The position numbers were made by a program, and so were the translations under genes. From Alphaproteobacteria bacterium (GTDB taxonomy: Bacteria; Pseudomonadota; Alphaproteobacteria; Micropepsales; Micropepsaceae), in contig PKWC01000269.1 in NCBI GenBank assembly GCA_003131925.1, positions 4,057 through 14,595 on the forward strand: DNA of 10,539 nucleotides, read 5' to 3'. The notes beneath the pieces are model-generated. The model ran no database searches. It was given only the letters and a program-made list of their open reading frames with translations, and was not told where the DNA came from. Positions 1-6,206 of this stretch are shown piece after piece. Positions within the stretch are counted from its first letter, which is position 1. Each line of letters opens with the position of its first letter.

Positions 1-4
1 ACGT

Positions 5-55
5 CCCCCTCCGCCTCGCTGCGCTCAGCACCTCCCCCATGTTGGGGGAGGAAAA
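5..55 (+). repeat. Palindromic intergenic repeat, copy A
   Basis: The core is a perfect 9-bp inverted repeat, CCTCCCCCA and TGGGGGAGG, around a 3-nt TGT loop at 31-51, followed by AAAA. The 51 bases match the reverse complement of 2802-2852 with only four differences, so this is a dispersed REP-like element. It lies downstream of gshA (minus strand) and could form a hairpin at the end of that transcript, but no T-run follows it on that strand, so it is not a classical intrinsic terminator. Confidence 0.85.
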
Positions 56-134
56 GAGGGCGCGGTTCAAGTTTCCTTTGAGCAGCCTGTGCGTTTCCGA
101 ACCATCTAACGCGGAATCGCTACAGCATCCGATC

Positions 135-1499
135 TCAGAGAAAATTGTATTCCGTGAACAGCCTCGATAGATCACCGTTCCACTCGGTCCGCCATCGGCG
201 GAGCAATTCCTCGGCGCGCGTGTAGCCGCGTTCGACGAGATCGTTGAGCGGCTGGAGGAATCCTTCCTCGGTGGTGCCGATCGCATCTTCCTTCGCGCGG
301 CTGCGAAGACCGGTTTGCGAAATCTCCAGCATGTCGCGCGCCAGATCGCGCAACGTCCGGCCGCGGAACGGCGTATTGAAGGCGAGCACCGGAACCGCGG
401 CGCGCATCGCCTCGCGCTCTTCGCGTGTCCAGTCCTTCACCAGATCCCACGCCGCATCGAGAGCCATCGAGTCATACAGGATGCCGACCCACAAAGCGGG
501 CAGACCGCAGATGCGACGCCATGTGCCGCAATCGGCGCCGCGCATTTCAAGGAAATGCTTCAGCCGCGCTTCAGGAAAGATCGTGGTGAGATGATCGGCC
601 CAGTCGGAGAGCGAGGGCCCGATATCCTTCAATTCCGGGACGCGTCGGGCCAGGAAATCGCGGAAGCTCTTGCCTGCCACGTCGATGTAGCGCCCGTCGC
701 GATAGACGAAGTACATGGGCACGTCGAGGGCGTAGTCGACGTAGCGCTCGTAGCCGAATCCGTTTTCGAACACGAAGGGCAGCATCCCCGCGCGCTGATT
801 GTCGACGTCGGTCCAGATTTGGCTCCGATAGGAAAGAAAGCCGTTCGGCTGGCCTTCGCGGAAAGGCGAATTCGCGAATAGGGCCGTGGCCACCGGCTGC
901 AGCGCGAGCGCCACGCGGAATTTCTTCACCATGTCGGCTTCGTCGGCGAAGTCGAGATTGACCTGCACCGTGCAGGTGCGAAACATCATTTCGAGGCCGT
1001 AGCCGCCGACCTTCGGCATGTAGCGCCGCATGATCGCGTAGCGGCCCTTGGGCATCTGGTCCACGTCTTCGAGCCGCCAGGTCGGCGCAAATCCGAGCCC
1101 CAGAACGCCGGCGCCGATTTCGGCCGCAACCTCGCGCACCTGCGTCTGATGCGTGTTCACCTCCGCGCAGGTCTGATGCAGCGATCTGAGCGGCGCGCCG
1201 GACAGCTCAAACTGTCCGCCCGGCTCCAGGCTGATCGAGGCCGCACCTTGCGACAGACCGATGATGTGATCGCCCTCCATCACTGGCTCCCAGCCGAAAC
1301 GGCGCATGCCTTCGAGGAGCGCGCGAATGCCCGGCCTGCCCGCGTAGGAGAGCGGCATGTGGGTAGCGAGGTCGTAGACGAATTTCTCGTGCTCGGTGCC
1401 GATGCGCCATTGCGCGCGCGGCTTGCCGCCTTGCTCCAGATAGCGCACGAGATCGTCGCGCGACTCTATCGGTCCGCCCGCGGATTGGGGGATCGACAT
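135..1499 (-). CDS. gshA: Glutamate-cysteine ligase (GCS2 / plant-type)
   Basis: It catalyses the ATP-dependent joining of L-glutamate and L-cysteine, the first step of glutathione synthesis, in the cytosol. The 454-residue length and sequence are typical of the GCS2 family found in alphaproteobacteria and plants. Family hallmarks visible are GTEHEKF at residues 34-40 and SLEPGGQFELSG at about 90-101, which contribute to the substrate and metal site, and the run of conserved sequence continues to the C terminus (RLFTEYNFL). The ATG is well supported: AGGAGG lies at 1507-1512 with a 7-nt spacer. Downstream of rsmE on the same strand, an association common in alphaproteobacteria, but about 0.5 kb of intervening sequence with an opposing gene makes a shared transcript uncertain. 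No frameshift or missing motif seen. Confidence 0.95.
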   Translation of the reverse strand: MSIPQSAGGPIESRDDLVRYLEQGGKPRAQWRIGTEHEKFVYDLATHMPLSYAGRPGIRALLEGMRRFGWEPVMEGDHIIGLSQGAASISLEPGGQFELSGAPLRSLHQTCAEVNTHQTQVREVAAEIGAGVLGLGFAPTWRLEDVDQMPKGRYAIMRRYMPKVGGYGLEMMFRTCTVQVNLDFADEADMVKKFRVALALQPVATALFANSPFREGQPNGFLSYRSQIWTDVDNQRAGMLPFVFENGFGYERYVDYALDVPMYFVYRDGRYIDVAGKSFRDFLARRVPELKDIGPSLSDWADHLTTIFPEARLKHFLEMRGADCGTWRRICGLPALWVGILYDSMALDAAWDLVKDWTREEREAMRAAVPVLAFNTPFRGRTLRDLARDMLEISQTGLRSRAKEDAIGTTEEGFLQPLNDLVERGYTRAEELLRRWRTEWNGDLSRLFTEYNFL

Positions 1500-1533
1500 C
1501 GGCGGTCCTCCTGGCTTTCCCCCTCGAAGGGAT

Positions 1534-1602
1534 CAGCCCGTGGAAGTTATTAAGCGGGCTGGCCGGGTATGTAGGCGCGGCGCCCCGCCCCGGCAAGCGG
1601 GG
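1534..1602. other. Two hairpins in the divergent gap between gshA and the small secreted gene
   Basis: CAGCCCG (1534-1540) pairs with CGGGCTG (1555-1561) across a 14-nt loop, and CCCCGC (1583-1588) pairs with GCGGGG (1597-1602) across 8 nt. The second has the same arms as the hairpin at 2018-2033. The gap 1500-1674 must hold the promoters of both flanking genes, but I see no convincing -35/-10 pair on either strand. Confidence 0.5.
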
Positions 1603-1674
1603 CTCACTTGCCGCCATTGCCATAAAGGCCACAAACGTGATTTGATTTTCCCGTGCAGCTCGAGGAGTTCGGCT

Positions 1675-2013
1675 ATGACATCGAGGATTGTGACTGCCGT
1701 TGCGTGCGCAGCGCTTTTCTGTTCGGCCGCGCCATGCTGGTCCATGCAGATCGTGACATTGCCGCAGCCCAACGATGGCAGCGCGCCCTATCAAGGCGTA
1801 GACATTCCGGGGCAAAGCAACTTCTCGAGCGATCAAGGCGCCACCACTGACAACAGCCTCGGCCGCTTCCATTTCAGCGTGTCATCCGATCCGGGATTTC
1901 CCAACGACCCGGGCTATTACTACCGGCCGGGTGGTTCCTCGCGACCGGGCTACGGCACGTCGAACGTGCCGGGCTCCGAATTCTACAATCAGGGCTATCC
2001 TTTCCCGCACTGA
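1675..2013 (+). CDS. Small secreted protein of unknown function
   Basis: The 112-residue product starts with a signal peptide: positive MTSR, a hydrophobic stretch at about residues 4-19, and a likely cleavage near residue 23 (CWS/M). The mature part is rich in Gly, Pro, Ser, Tyr and Asn (for example PGYYYRPGG at 79-87 and the Tyr/Pro-rich end) and looks extended or disordered rather than enzymatic. The start is decided by GAGGAG at 1662-1667 with a 7-nt spacer to ATG 1675; the open frame continues upstream to 1540 without a better site. It is divergent from gshA, and its end overlaps the end of rsmE by 19 bases (convergent). I do not recognise a family. The good ribosome site and signal peptide argue that it is real. 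Confidence 0.75.
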   Translation: MTSRIVTAVACAALFCSAAPCWSMQIVTLPQPNDGSAPYQGVDIPGQSNFSSDQGATTDNSLGRFHFSVSSDPGFPNDPGYYYRPGGSSRPGYGTSNVPGSEFYNQGYPFPH

Positions 2014-2786
2014 GCCTCCCCGCGAAAGCGGGGACCCGTGTTCCGGCGTCCGTACAGCGCCTGCCATACTGCCAGCGCCGCCAGGGCCGCCGTGTCGGCG
2101 CGGAGAATGCGCGCGCCCAGTGACGCGGGCACCGTCGCGGGTTGGGCGCGGATTATTGTGCGTTCGGACTCGTCGAAACCACCTTCCGGCCCAGTCAGCA
2201 CCGCCCACGGTCCGGCTGAGGCGCGCGAAAGCGCTTCCAGAATCGGCGGGCCGCCTGTCTCGTCGCAAAAGAGCAACTGCCGGTCTCGCGGCCAATTCGC
2301 GAGCAGCCGCGCGAGATCGAGCGGCTCACGGATTTCCGGCGCGGTCAGCCGCCCCGACTGCTCCGCGGCTTCGATTGCGTTGGCCCGCATGCGCTCCGTG
2401 TTGAGGCGATGCACAATGGTTCGCCGGGTGAAGACAGGCTGCAGCACCGATACGCCCAGCTCGGTCGCCTTTTGCGCGAGATAATCCACCGGCGTCTTCT
2501 TGATCGGCGCGAAGACCAGCCAGAGATCGCAATCGGCTTCCTGTTCCGCGGTCCGGCGCTCGCAGACAAGTGCGCAGTCGCGTCGCCCCGCTTCGTCGAT
2601 CCGCGCCAGCCATTCGCCCTCGCACCCGTTGAACAACCGCACGCGGTCTCCAGCACGCGCGCGCATGACGTGCAGGAGATAGTGCGCTTGCGGGGCGCTC
2701 AAAACAACGCGCGCGCCTTCGCGCAACGCCGCTTCCACGAACAGCCGCCCCTTGCCGCCACGAAATGTAACTTCGCGATCCGGCAT
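1995..2786 (-). CDS. rsmE: 16S rRNA (uracil-1498-N3)-methyltransferase
   Basis: It methylates U1498 of 16S rRNA with S-adenosylmethionine; SPOUT (trefoil-knot) family, cytosolic. Counting from a TTG at 2795, motifs include FAPIKK (95-100), QKATELGV (108-115), EAAEQSGR (142-149), GPEGGF (202-207) and LGARILRADTA (226-236). The last two form the knot that binds SAM. I prefer ATG 2786 (263 residues): GAGAGG at 2796-2801 gives a 9-nt spacer, which the TTG would not have. The last 17 or so residues (RRNTGPRFRGEAQCGKG) go beyond the usual family end after ALYG and are encoded by a palindromic repeat at 2018-2033, so the tail looks like a repeat-derived extension. Upstream lies a compound repeat at 2802-2953. 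Confidence 0.94.
   Translation of the reverse strand: MPDREVTFRGGKGRLFVEAALREGARVVLSAPQAHYLLHVMRARAGDRVRLFNGCEGEWLARIDEAGRRDCALVCERRTAEQEADCDLWLVFAPIKKTPVDYLAQKATELGVSVLQPVFTRRTIVHRLNTERMRANAIEAAEQSGRLTAPEIREPLDLARLLANWPRDRQLLFCDETGGPPILEALSRASAGPWAVLTGPEGGFDESERTIIRAQPATVPASLGARILRADTAALAALAVWQALYGRRNTGPRFRGEAQCGKG
2018..2033. repeat. Palindromic repeat hairpin with GAAA loop
   Basis: CCCCGC and GCGGGG form a perfect 6-bp stem closed by a GAAA tetraloop, followed by GACCC. This string is familiar from dispersed repeats in alphaproteobacterial genomes. It begins 4 bases after the stop codon of the secreted-protein gene and could act as its transcript end, while on the other strand it encodes the C-terminal tail of RsmE. 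No T-run follows on either strand. Confidence 0.75.
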
Positions 2787-2801
2787 GTGTCCCAACCTCT
2801 C

Positions 2802-2953
2802 TTTTCCTCCCCCAGCGTGGGGGAGGTACCGAGCGCAGCGAGGCGGAGGGGGGCGTCGCGCGCATCCATGCCCCCTCCGACCCGGAGTTTATCCTCCGGC
2901 CGCGCTTCGCGCGGACCGGTGGGGGCCGCCTCCCCCATGTTGGGGGAGGAAAA
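2802..2953. repeat. Compound palindromic repeat, copies B and C in opposite orientation
   Basis: Copy B (2802-2852) is an inverted copy of the element at 5-55, with core stems 2806-2814 and 2818-2826. Copy C has its core at 2929-2949, identical to the core of copy A, followed by AAAA. Between them are two more perfect hairpins: CCGGAG with CTCCGG (2882-2899) and CCGCGC with GCGCGG (2900-2914). The head-to-head arrangement resembles a BIME, a mosaic of REP units. It fills the gap between rsmE and the Ser/Met-repeat gene and may separate their transcripts. Confidence 0.85.
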
Positions 2954-2981
2954 TGGAGCGCAGGCGCTGTGCACTTCAGCT

Positions 2982-3326
2982 TTAGTGCGGCTGGTTTGTG
3001 GTGTCGGTGGTGGTCTGGCTGTTCGACATCGAGCCACTGGACATGGAACCATTTGACATGGCGCCGCTCTTCTTCGTGGGCTTCTTCGCCTTGGCGGGCG
3101 CCGCCATCTGAGTGCCGGACGACATCTGGCCGTTCGACATCGCGCCGGATGATTGGCTGCTGGACATCGAACCGGACGACATCGAGCCCGACGACATGGA
3201 GCCGGACGACTGACTGCCGGCTCCGTTCGACATCGAACCGCTGCCCGACGACTGTGCAAACGCGGCGCCGCTCAGTGCCACGCCGATCACCACCGCAATG
3301 CCTGCAACTCTTGCGTAACGAAGCAT
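2982..3326 (-). CDS. Secreted Ser/Gly/Met-repeat protein
   Basis: The 114-residue product has a clear signal peptide (residues 1-24, ending AFA/Q) followed by a low-complexity mature part made of repeated GSMSS or GxMSN pentapeptides. There are about ten Met residues, no Cys, and a basic patch KAKKPTKK at 79-86. At DNA level 3163-3207 holds three 15-bp tandem units. The start is supported by AAGGAG at 3334-3339 with a 7-nt spacer. It resembles the short exported Met-repeat proteins often found near SigF-type sigma genes, but I cannot assign a named family. Regularly spaced Met residues suggest metal (copper) binding or oxidant scavenging; this is inference. A SigF-type promoter lies at 3525-3552, separated from the gene by a leader of roughly 190 nt full of palindromic repeats. 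Confidence 0.85.
   Translation of the reverse strand: MLRYARVAGIAVVIGVALSGAAFAQSSGSGSMSNGAGSQSSGSMSSGSMSSGSMSSSQSSGAMSNGQMSSGTQMAAPAKAKKPTKKSGAMSNGSMSSGSMSNSQTTTDTTNQPH
3163..3207 (-). repeat. Three 15-bp tandem repeats inside the Ser/Met-repeat gene
   Basis: Units at 3163-3177, 3178-3192 and 3193-3207 differ at one to three positions and encode the consecutive SGSMS pentapeptides. Differences fall largely in third codon positions, which fits duplication followed by selection to keep the peptide. Confidence 0.8.
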
Positions 3327-3371
3327 TTCATTTCTCCTTGAGAAAGGCCGCGAGGATCGCGGCTCAGTCGT

Positions 3372-3513
3372 CCTTCGACAAGCTCAGGATGAGGAAGTAA
3401 AGCCCTCACCCTGAGCCTGCCCGCTTACCCCCGGACTGCGATCCGGGGTTCGGCGGGTCTGTTTATCACTCGTGTCCGCCGAAGCCTTCGGCGTAGGCGG
3501 GTCGAAGGGTGAG
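3372..3513. repeat. REP pair, one arm interrupted by an 82-bp insertion of other palindromes
   Basis: A 23-bp unit at 3372-3394 (CCTTCGACAAGCTCAGG plus ATGAGG) has an inverted partner split in two: 3404-3419 and 3502-3508. Joining those halves restores the partner with two differences in 23. The 82 bases between them (3420-3501) start CCCGC and end GCGGG. They contain a CCCCGGA/TCCGGGG hairpin (3429-3448) and a CGCCGAAG/CTTCGGCG hairpin belonging to the same family as 8947-8970. This is therefore a repeat inserted into a repeat, located in the leader of the Ser/Met-repeat gene. Confidence 0.85.
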
Positions 3514-3524
3514 CCCGCGAACAT

Positions 3525-3552
3525 ATTCGTCCGCAAATCGCCACCGGTTACA
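3525..3552 (-). promoter_or_regulatory. SigF-type ECF promoter for the Ser/Met-repeat gene
   Basis: On the minus strand TGTAACC is followed by exactly 16 bases and then CGAAT. The same string with the same spacing precedes the sigma factor gene at 9167-9194. Transcription would start near 3518, about 190 nt before the gene's ATG. It lies just beyond the stop codon of the Mo-oxidoreductase gene, so the small gene has its own promoter. Confidence 0.75.
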
Positions 3553-3570
3553 TGCGACCGAGAATTTCCC

Positions 3571-4365
3571 TCATATCCCCGCATACCATTCATAGCCGCG
3601 GTCTTCCCAATAGCCGCCCTGCCCGCCTGCGATCTTCGCGAAACTGTCGGTGATCTCAATGCGGTTCACGTATTTGGCATGTTTGTAGCCGAGCTGCCGC
3701 TCCACACGCAGCCGGAGCGGCGCGCCATGCGCCACGTCGAGGGGCTTGCCGTTGAGACTCCAGGCGATGAGCGTTTGCGGGTGAAACTCATCCGCGAGAC
3801 CGATGCTTTCATAATATTGTCCGGGGCTCTGTTCGCCGCCCTTCGCGGGTTCGCCTTCCAGATTGTCGGCGCAATGGAACACAGCGTATTTCGCGCCCAC
3901 CGCCATGCCGGCCGCCTTGAGCAGCAAGCGGAGCGGCACGCCCGTCCACATGCCGATCGCGCTCCAGCCTTCCACGCAATCGTGCCGCGTGATCTGCGTG
4001 CGTGCCGGCAGCCTCTTCAGCTCCGCCACCGACAGCGACATCGGATAGGCGACCATTCCGTCGATCCTGAGCCTCCAATTGGCGAAATTCTCCGCCACGT
4101 GGCGGTTGTAATCGTCGCCGCCCGGATTGAGCGTGCCGTTCGCCTTGAACACAGGCGAGATGTCCGCAGGCGCGAATTCCCGCGCGAACTGCCCCGGCGC
4201 GAGGAGCGCGCGCTGATTGAGCCTGGTCCAATCTTCCACGCCGCGGAACACGTGACCGAAGCGCGGATCGAGCGTCAGATCGTTGACCTCATAAATGAGA
4301 GCGCCCGCGGCGCCAAAACCGGCGACGATCGCGGTGCGGCGCGTGATGTCTTTCGTGGAAGCCAT
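3571..4365 (-). CDS. Tat-exported molybdopterin-dependent oxidoreductase (sulfite oxidase / YedY-like)
   Basis: The 264-residue protein has the sulfite-oxidase-type molybdopterin fold. The N terminus TRRTAIVAGFGAAGAL (R9, R10) is a twin-arginine signal, so the folded cofactor-loaded enzyme acts in the periplasm. HDCVEGWS at 128-135 holds the conserved Cys (C130) expected to bind Mo through sulfur, followed by the family run MWTGVPLRLLL. Known relatives include MsrP/YedY, which reduces methionine sulfoxide in periplasmic proteins, and sulfite dehydrogenases; the substrate here cannot be told from sequence. The ATG overlaps the stop of the cytochrome b561 gene by one base (TGATG), so the two are translationally coupled. 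It lacks a C-terminal dimerisation extension of SorA/SoxC size. Confidence 0.9.
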   Translation of the reverse strand: MASTKDITRRTAIVAGFGAAGALIYEVNDLTLDPRFGHVFRGVEDWTRLNQRALLAPGQFAREFAPADISPVFKANGTLNPGGDDYNRHVAENFANWRLRIDGMVAYPMSLSVAELKRLPARTQITRHDCVEGWSAIGMWTGVPLRLLLKAAGMAVGAKYAVFHCADNLEGEPAKGGEQSPGQYYESIGLADEFHPQTLIAWSLNGKPLDVAHGAPLRLRVERQLGYKHAKYVNRIEITDSFAKIAGGQGGYWEDRGYEWYAGI

Positions 4366-5237
4366 CAGCTGTGGTCCTTCGGCACGACGTAGCGTCCGCT
4401 GAGCATCGACCGCACTTCGTTGATCGGGCCCGCCAGCATCACTTCGGCGAGATGCACGACGATGAAGAGCACGATCAGAGAGGCGGAGATGAAATGGACG
4501 CTACGCGCGGACTGCCTTCCGCCGAACAGGTTCAGCAGCCAAGGAAAGAAGGCGTCGAATCCCGGGGACATGGTAAGGCCGGTCAGCACCATCAGCGCAA
4601 TCAGCACGATCACGCCCAGATAGGCGAGCCGCTGCAGCACGTTGTAGCGCTTCGCCGCTTCGCCCGCCGGATGTCTGAGCTTCAGGTGGTCGATCACCGA
4701 TTGCGGAATCGACCTGATGTCGGAGCGCGTCGGCCAGATGTCCTTCTGGATATGCCGCGTGGACAGACTCCACACCAGATAGGCGAGCCCGTTGAGGGCG
4801 AGGATCCACGCGAACATGAAATGCCAGTGGCGCGCGTCGGCGAGATCCTGGAATTTCGGAATGGTCAGCCAGCTTGGCCAGGCGCGCGACGCGTAGGCGC
4901 CCATATATTTCGACCAGCCGAGGAATCCCGTGGTGTCGATCTGCCACGAACCGATCTGCGTGATGCCGCGCGTGCCGGCAGGCGTGTCGTAAGCGCCGAT
5001 GGAAAAGAAGGGCGTGTCCGCGTCCGCCCCATACATGCCCCAATAGAGTCGCGGATGGGCGTTGAAGATATTGAGTCCGCTGCCGAGCAGAAAGAGGATC
5101 GCAAGCGCATTGATCCAGTGCGCCAGTCGCACCGGCGCGCGGTGGCGGTAGAAACTCTCGCCTCGCGGCCAACACCAGGCGAGCCATGTGGGAAGCGGCT
5201 TGCGGGCATTCGATTGTGATTCCGGCAGACTGCTCAT
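4365..5237 (-). CDS. Cytochrome b561-type membrane subunit (electron donor to the Mo-enzyme)
   Basis: The product has four hydrophobic segments typical of the bacterial di-haem cytochrome b561 / Ni-Fe-hydrogenase b subunit family. Counting from ATG 5237 (290 residues), candidate haem ligands are H40 (segment 1, LAHWINALAILF), H137/H139 (segment 2) and H248 and H262 (segment 4). It would pass electrons from quinol to the periplasmic molybdoenzyme encoded by the next gene. The open frame extends to a GTG at 5270, but that GTG lies between the -35 and -10 boxes of the promoter at 5263-5290, so it should not be in the transcript; ATG 5237 is preferred although its ribosome site is weak. In E. coli the partner of MsrP is MsrQ, a different haem protein. 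Confidence 0.88.
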   Translation of the reverse strand: MSSLPESQSNARKPLPTWLAWCWPRGESFYRHRAPVRLAHWINALAILFLLGSGLNIFNAHPRLYWGMYGADADTPFFSIGAYDTPAGTRGITQIGSWQIDTTGFLGWSKYMGAYASRAWPSWLTIPKFQDLADARHWHFMFAWILALNGLAYLVWSLSTRHIQKDIWPTRSDIRSIPQSVIDHLKLRHPAGEAAKRYNVLQRLAYLGVIVLIALMVLTGLTMSPGFDAFFPWLLNLFGGRQSARSVHFISASLIVLFIVVHLAEVMLAGPINEVRSMLSGRYVVPKDHS

Positions 5238-5262
5238 CGCCAATTCCGGGGAACTGTCCCTA

Positions 5263-5290
5263 AGTCGCACCCGCGGCCGGATTGGTTACA
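5263..5290 (-). promoter_or_regulatory. SigF-type ECF promoter for the cytochrome b561/Mo-enzyme operon
   Basis: On the minus strand TGTAACC is followed by 16 bases and CGACT, one base different from the copies at 3525-3552 and 9167-9194. The start of transcription would be near 5257, about 20 nt before ATG 5237. The transposon end at 5350 lies 60 bp upstream, so the promoter survived the insertion. Confidence 0.7.
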
Positions 5291-5341
5291 CGCGATGCCG
5301 ACACGAGACTACCACGGCAGATTCGTAATGTACCCCTCTCC

Positions 5342-5349
5342 CACGCCTG
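5342..5349. repeat. Left target-site duplication CACGCCTG
   Basis: The eight bases directly outside the left terminal repeat recur directly outside the right one (8901-8908). An 8-bp duplication is within the range known for IS1-family elements. Because bases at the junction are shared (CCCACGCCTG occurs at both ends), the exact edge could shift by a base or two. Confidence 0.85.
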
Positions 5350-5366
5350 GGTAGTGGTACAGTTTG
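5350..5366 (+). repeat. Left terminal inverted repeat
   Basis: GGTAGTGGTACAGTTTG, identical to the reverse complement of 8884-8900. Just inside is a small inverted repeat TGGCG/CGCCA (5365-5381) that could be a subterminal transposase site or the end of the adjacent gene's transcript. Confidence 0.9.
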
Positions 5367-5413
5367 GCGATAAGTGCGCCATGTCTGTTGGCTGCTGTAA
5401 ACGCGGGCACGAT

Positions 5414-6133
5414 TCAGGGCGGATATCTCGGAATGTTGCCTTCATGGCCGCCACGCCTTGTTGGAACGACCACGGGAGATATGGAGCCGTCGCCGGCGCC
5501 CTGCGACTGCGGAGGACGATTCAGTTCCGATGCCCCGGCGCTCTCCCGGACGCGTGCGAAGGGAACCCCTCCCGTTATGGGCATCCAGGACCCCACGTGA
5601 CTGTGGCCCGATACGAAGGACCCGGATTGCGACAATGCTCCGTGAGTCCGCTTCGTGTCGTAAAGCCAGACAATCGAGGTTGTAGCCGAAGAACTAAAAG
5701 GGGTCACCATACTCTGCACAATCCAGTATTTCTTTCCGTACTCCAGTGTTATCGGGGAAATCGGCACTTTCACCCGTCCGCATCCCGGCTGCGTTGCGGT
5801 TGCGGAGACAAGTTCCTTGTTCGGTTTGCCCAGGTGCGACGTATATATTGCGACCTGGAATCCATTCTGGCTGCTCCCCATGGACGGACCATCTTCAACG
5901 ATAATCTCGTTGACAGCGGTACCGTGGCCAATGACCGGAGTTGCCGCCCGATTCCAAAACAATTGGCCAGTATCAGTAGCAGCGTAGAGCCGAAAGCCGT
6001 AGGTACAAAGAAATTCCTGATTGGTGTCCAGCCCGATAGGGCCTGACCCCGCGCGACGTTCCGGCAAAGTGCCCGCCATGGCAAGTGAAGTAACGCACAC
6101 GAGAGCGGTCGTCGCGATTAACAGCATTTTCAT
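5414..6133 (-). CDS. Secreted protein of unknown function carried by the transposon
   Basis: The 239-residue product begins with a signal peptide (residues 1-20, cleavage AMA/G). The body (about 40-195) looks all-beta; the segment FQVAIYTSHLGKPNKELVS (92-110) followed by LEYGKKYWIVQ (130-140) recalls the beta-sandwich 'choice-of-anchor' type of exported domain, a resemblance only. Two Cys (43 and 118) lie in the mature part. Residues from about 200 on are a Pro/Gly-rich tail without a membrane anchor. ATG 6133 has GGAG at 6142-6145 with an 8-nt spacer. It is transcribed in the same direction as the transposase, 73 bp downstream of it, and ends 47 bp from the left terminal repeat. A secreted protein is unusual cargo for an insertion sequence. 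Confidence 0.75.
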   Translation of the reverse strand: MKMLLIATTALVCVTSLAMAGTLPERRAGSGPIGLDTNQEFLCTYGFRLYAATDTGQLFWNRAATPVIGHGTAVNEIIVEDGPSMGSSQNGFQVAIYTSHLGKPNKELVSATATQPGCGRVKVPISPITLEYGKKYWIVQSMVTPFSSSATTSIVWLYDTKRTHGALSQSGSFVSGHSHVGSWMPITGGVPFARVRESAGASELNRPPQSQGAGDGSISPVVVPTRRGGHEGNIPRYPP

Positions 6134-6206
6134 CGGATCAGCTCCCCCCTTGAAGGCTCAAGTCTATCACCGGAAAATCCACCTGAGTAGTGTAAAGGCG
6201 AGGCGG

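Noticed and set aside
31..51. Palindromic repeats as intrinsic terminators
   Set aside because: The stems are strong but no T-run follows in the direction of the neighbouring genes, so I list them as repeats only.
1207..1872. Long open frame on the minus strand across the start of gshA
   Set aside because: It is a shifted-frame shadow of gshA in GC-rich DNA with no family signal and no ribosome site.
4371..5219. 282-codon open frame on the plus strand opposite the cytochrome b561 gene
   Set aside because: Its product is Arg/His-rich without domains; the opposite strand encodes clear membrane segments and haem ligands.
5238..5270. GTG 5270 as the start of the cytochrome b561 gene
   Set aside because: The GTG falls between the -35 and -10 boxes of the SigF-type promoter, upstream of the likely transcript start; ATG 5237 fits better.
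5282..6046. 254-codon open frame on the plus strand across the left end of the transposon
   Set aside because: It crosses the transposon border and lies opposite a gene with a good ribosome site and signal peptide; it is a chance frame.
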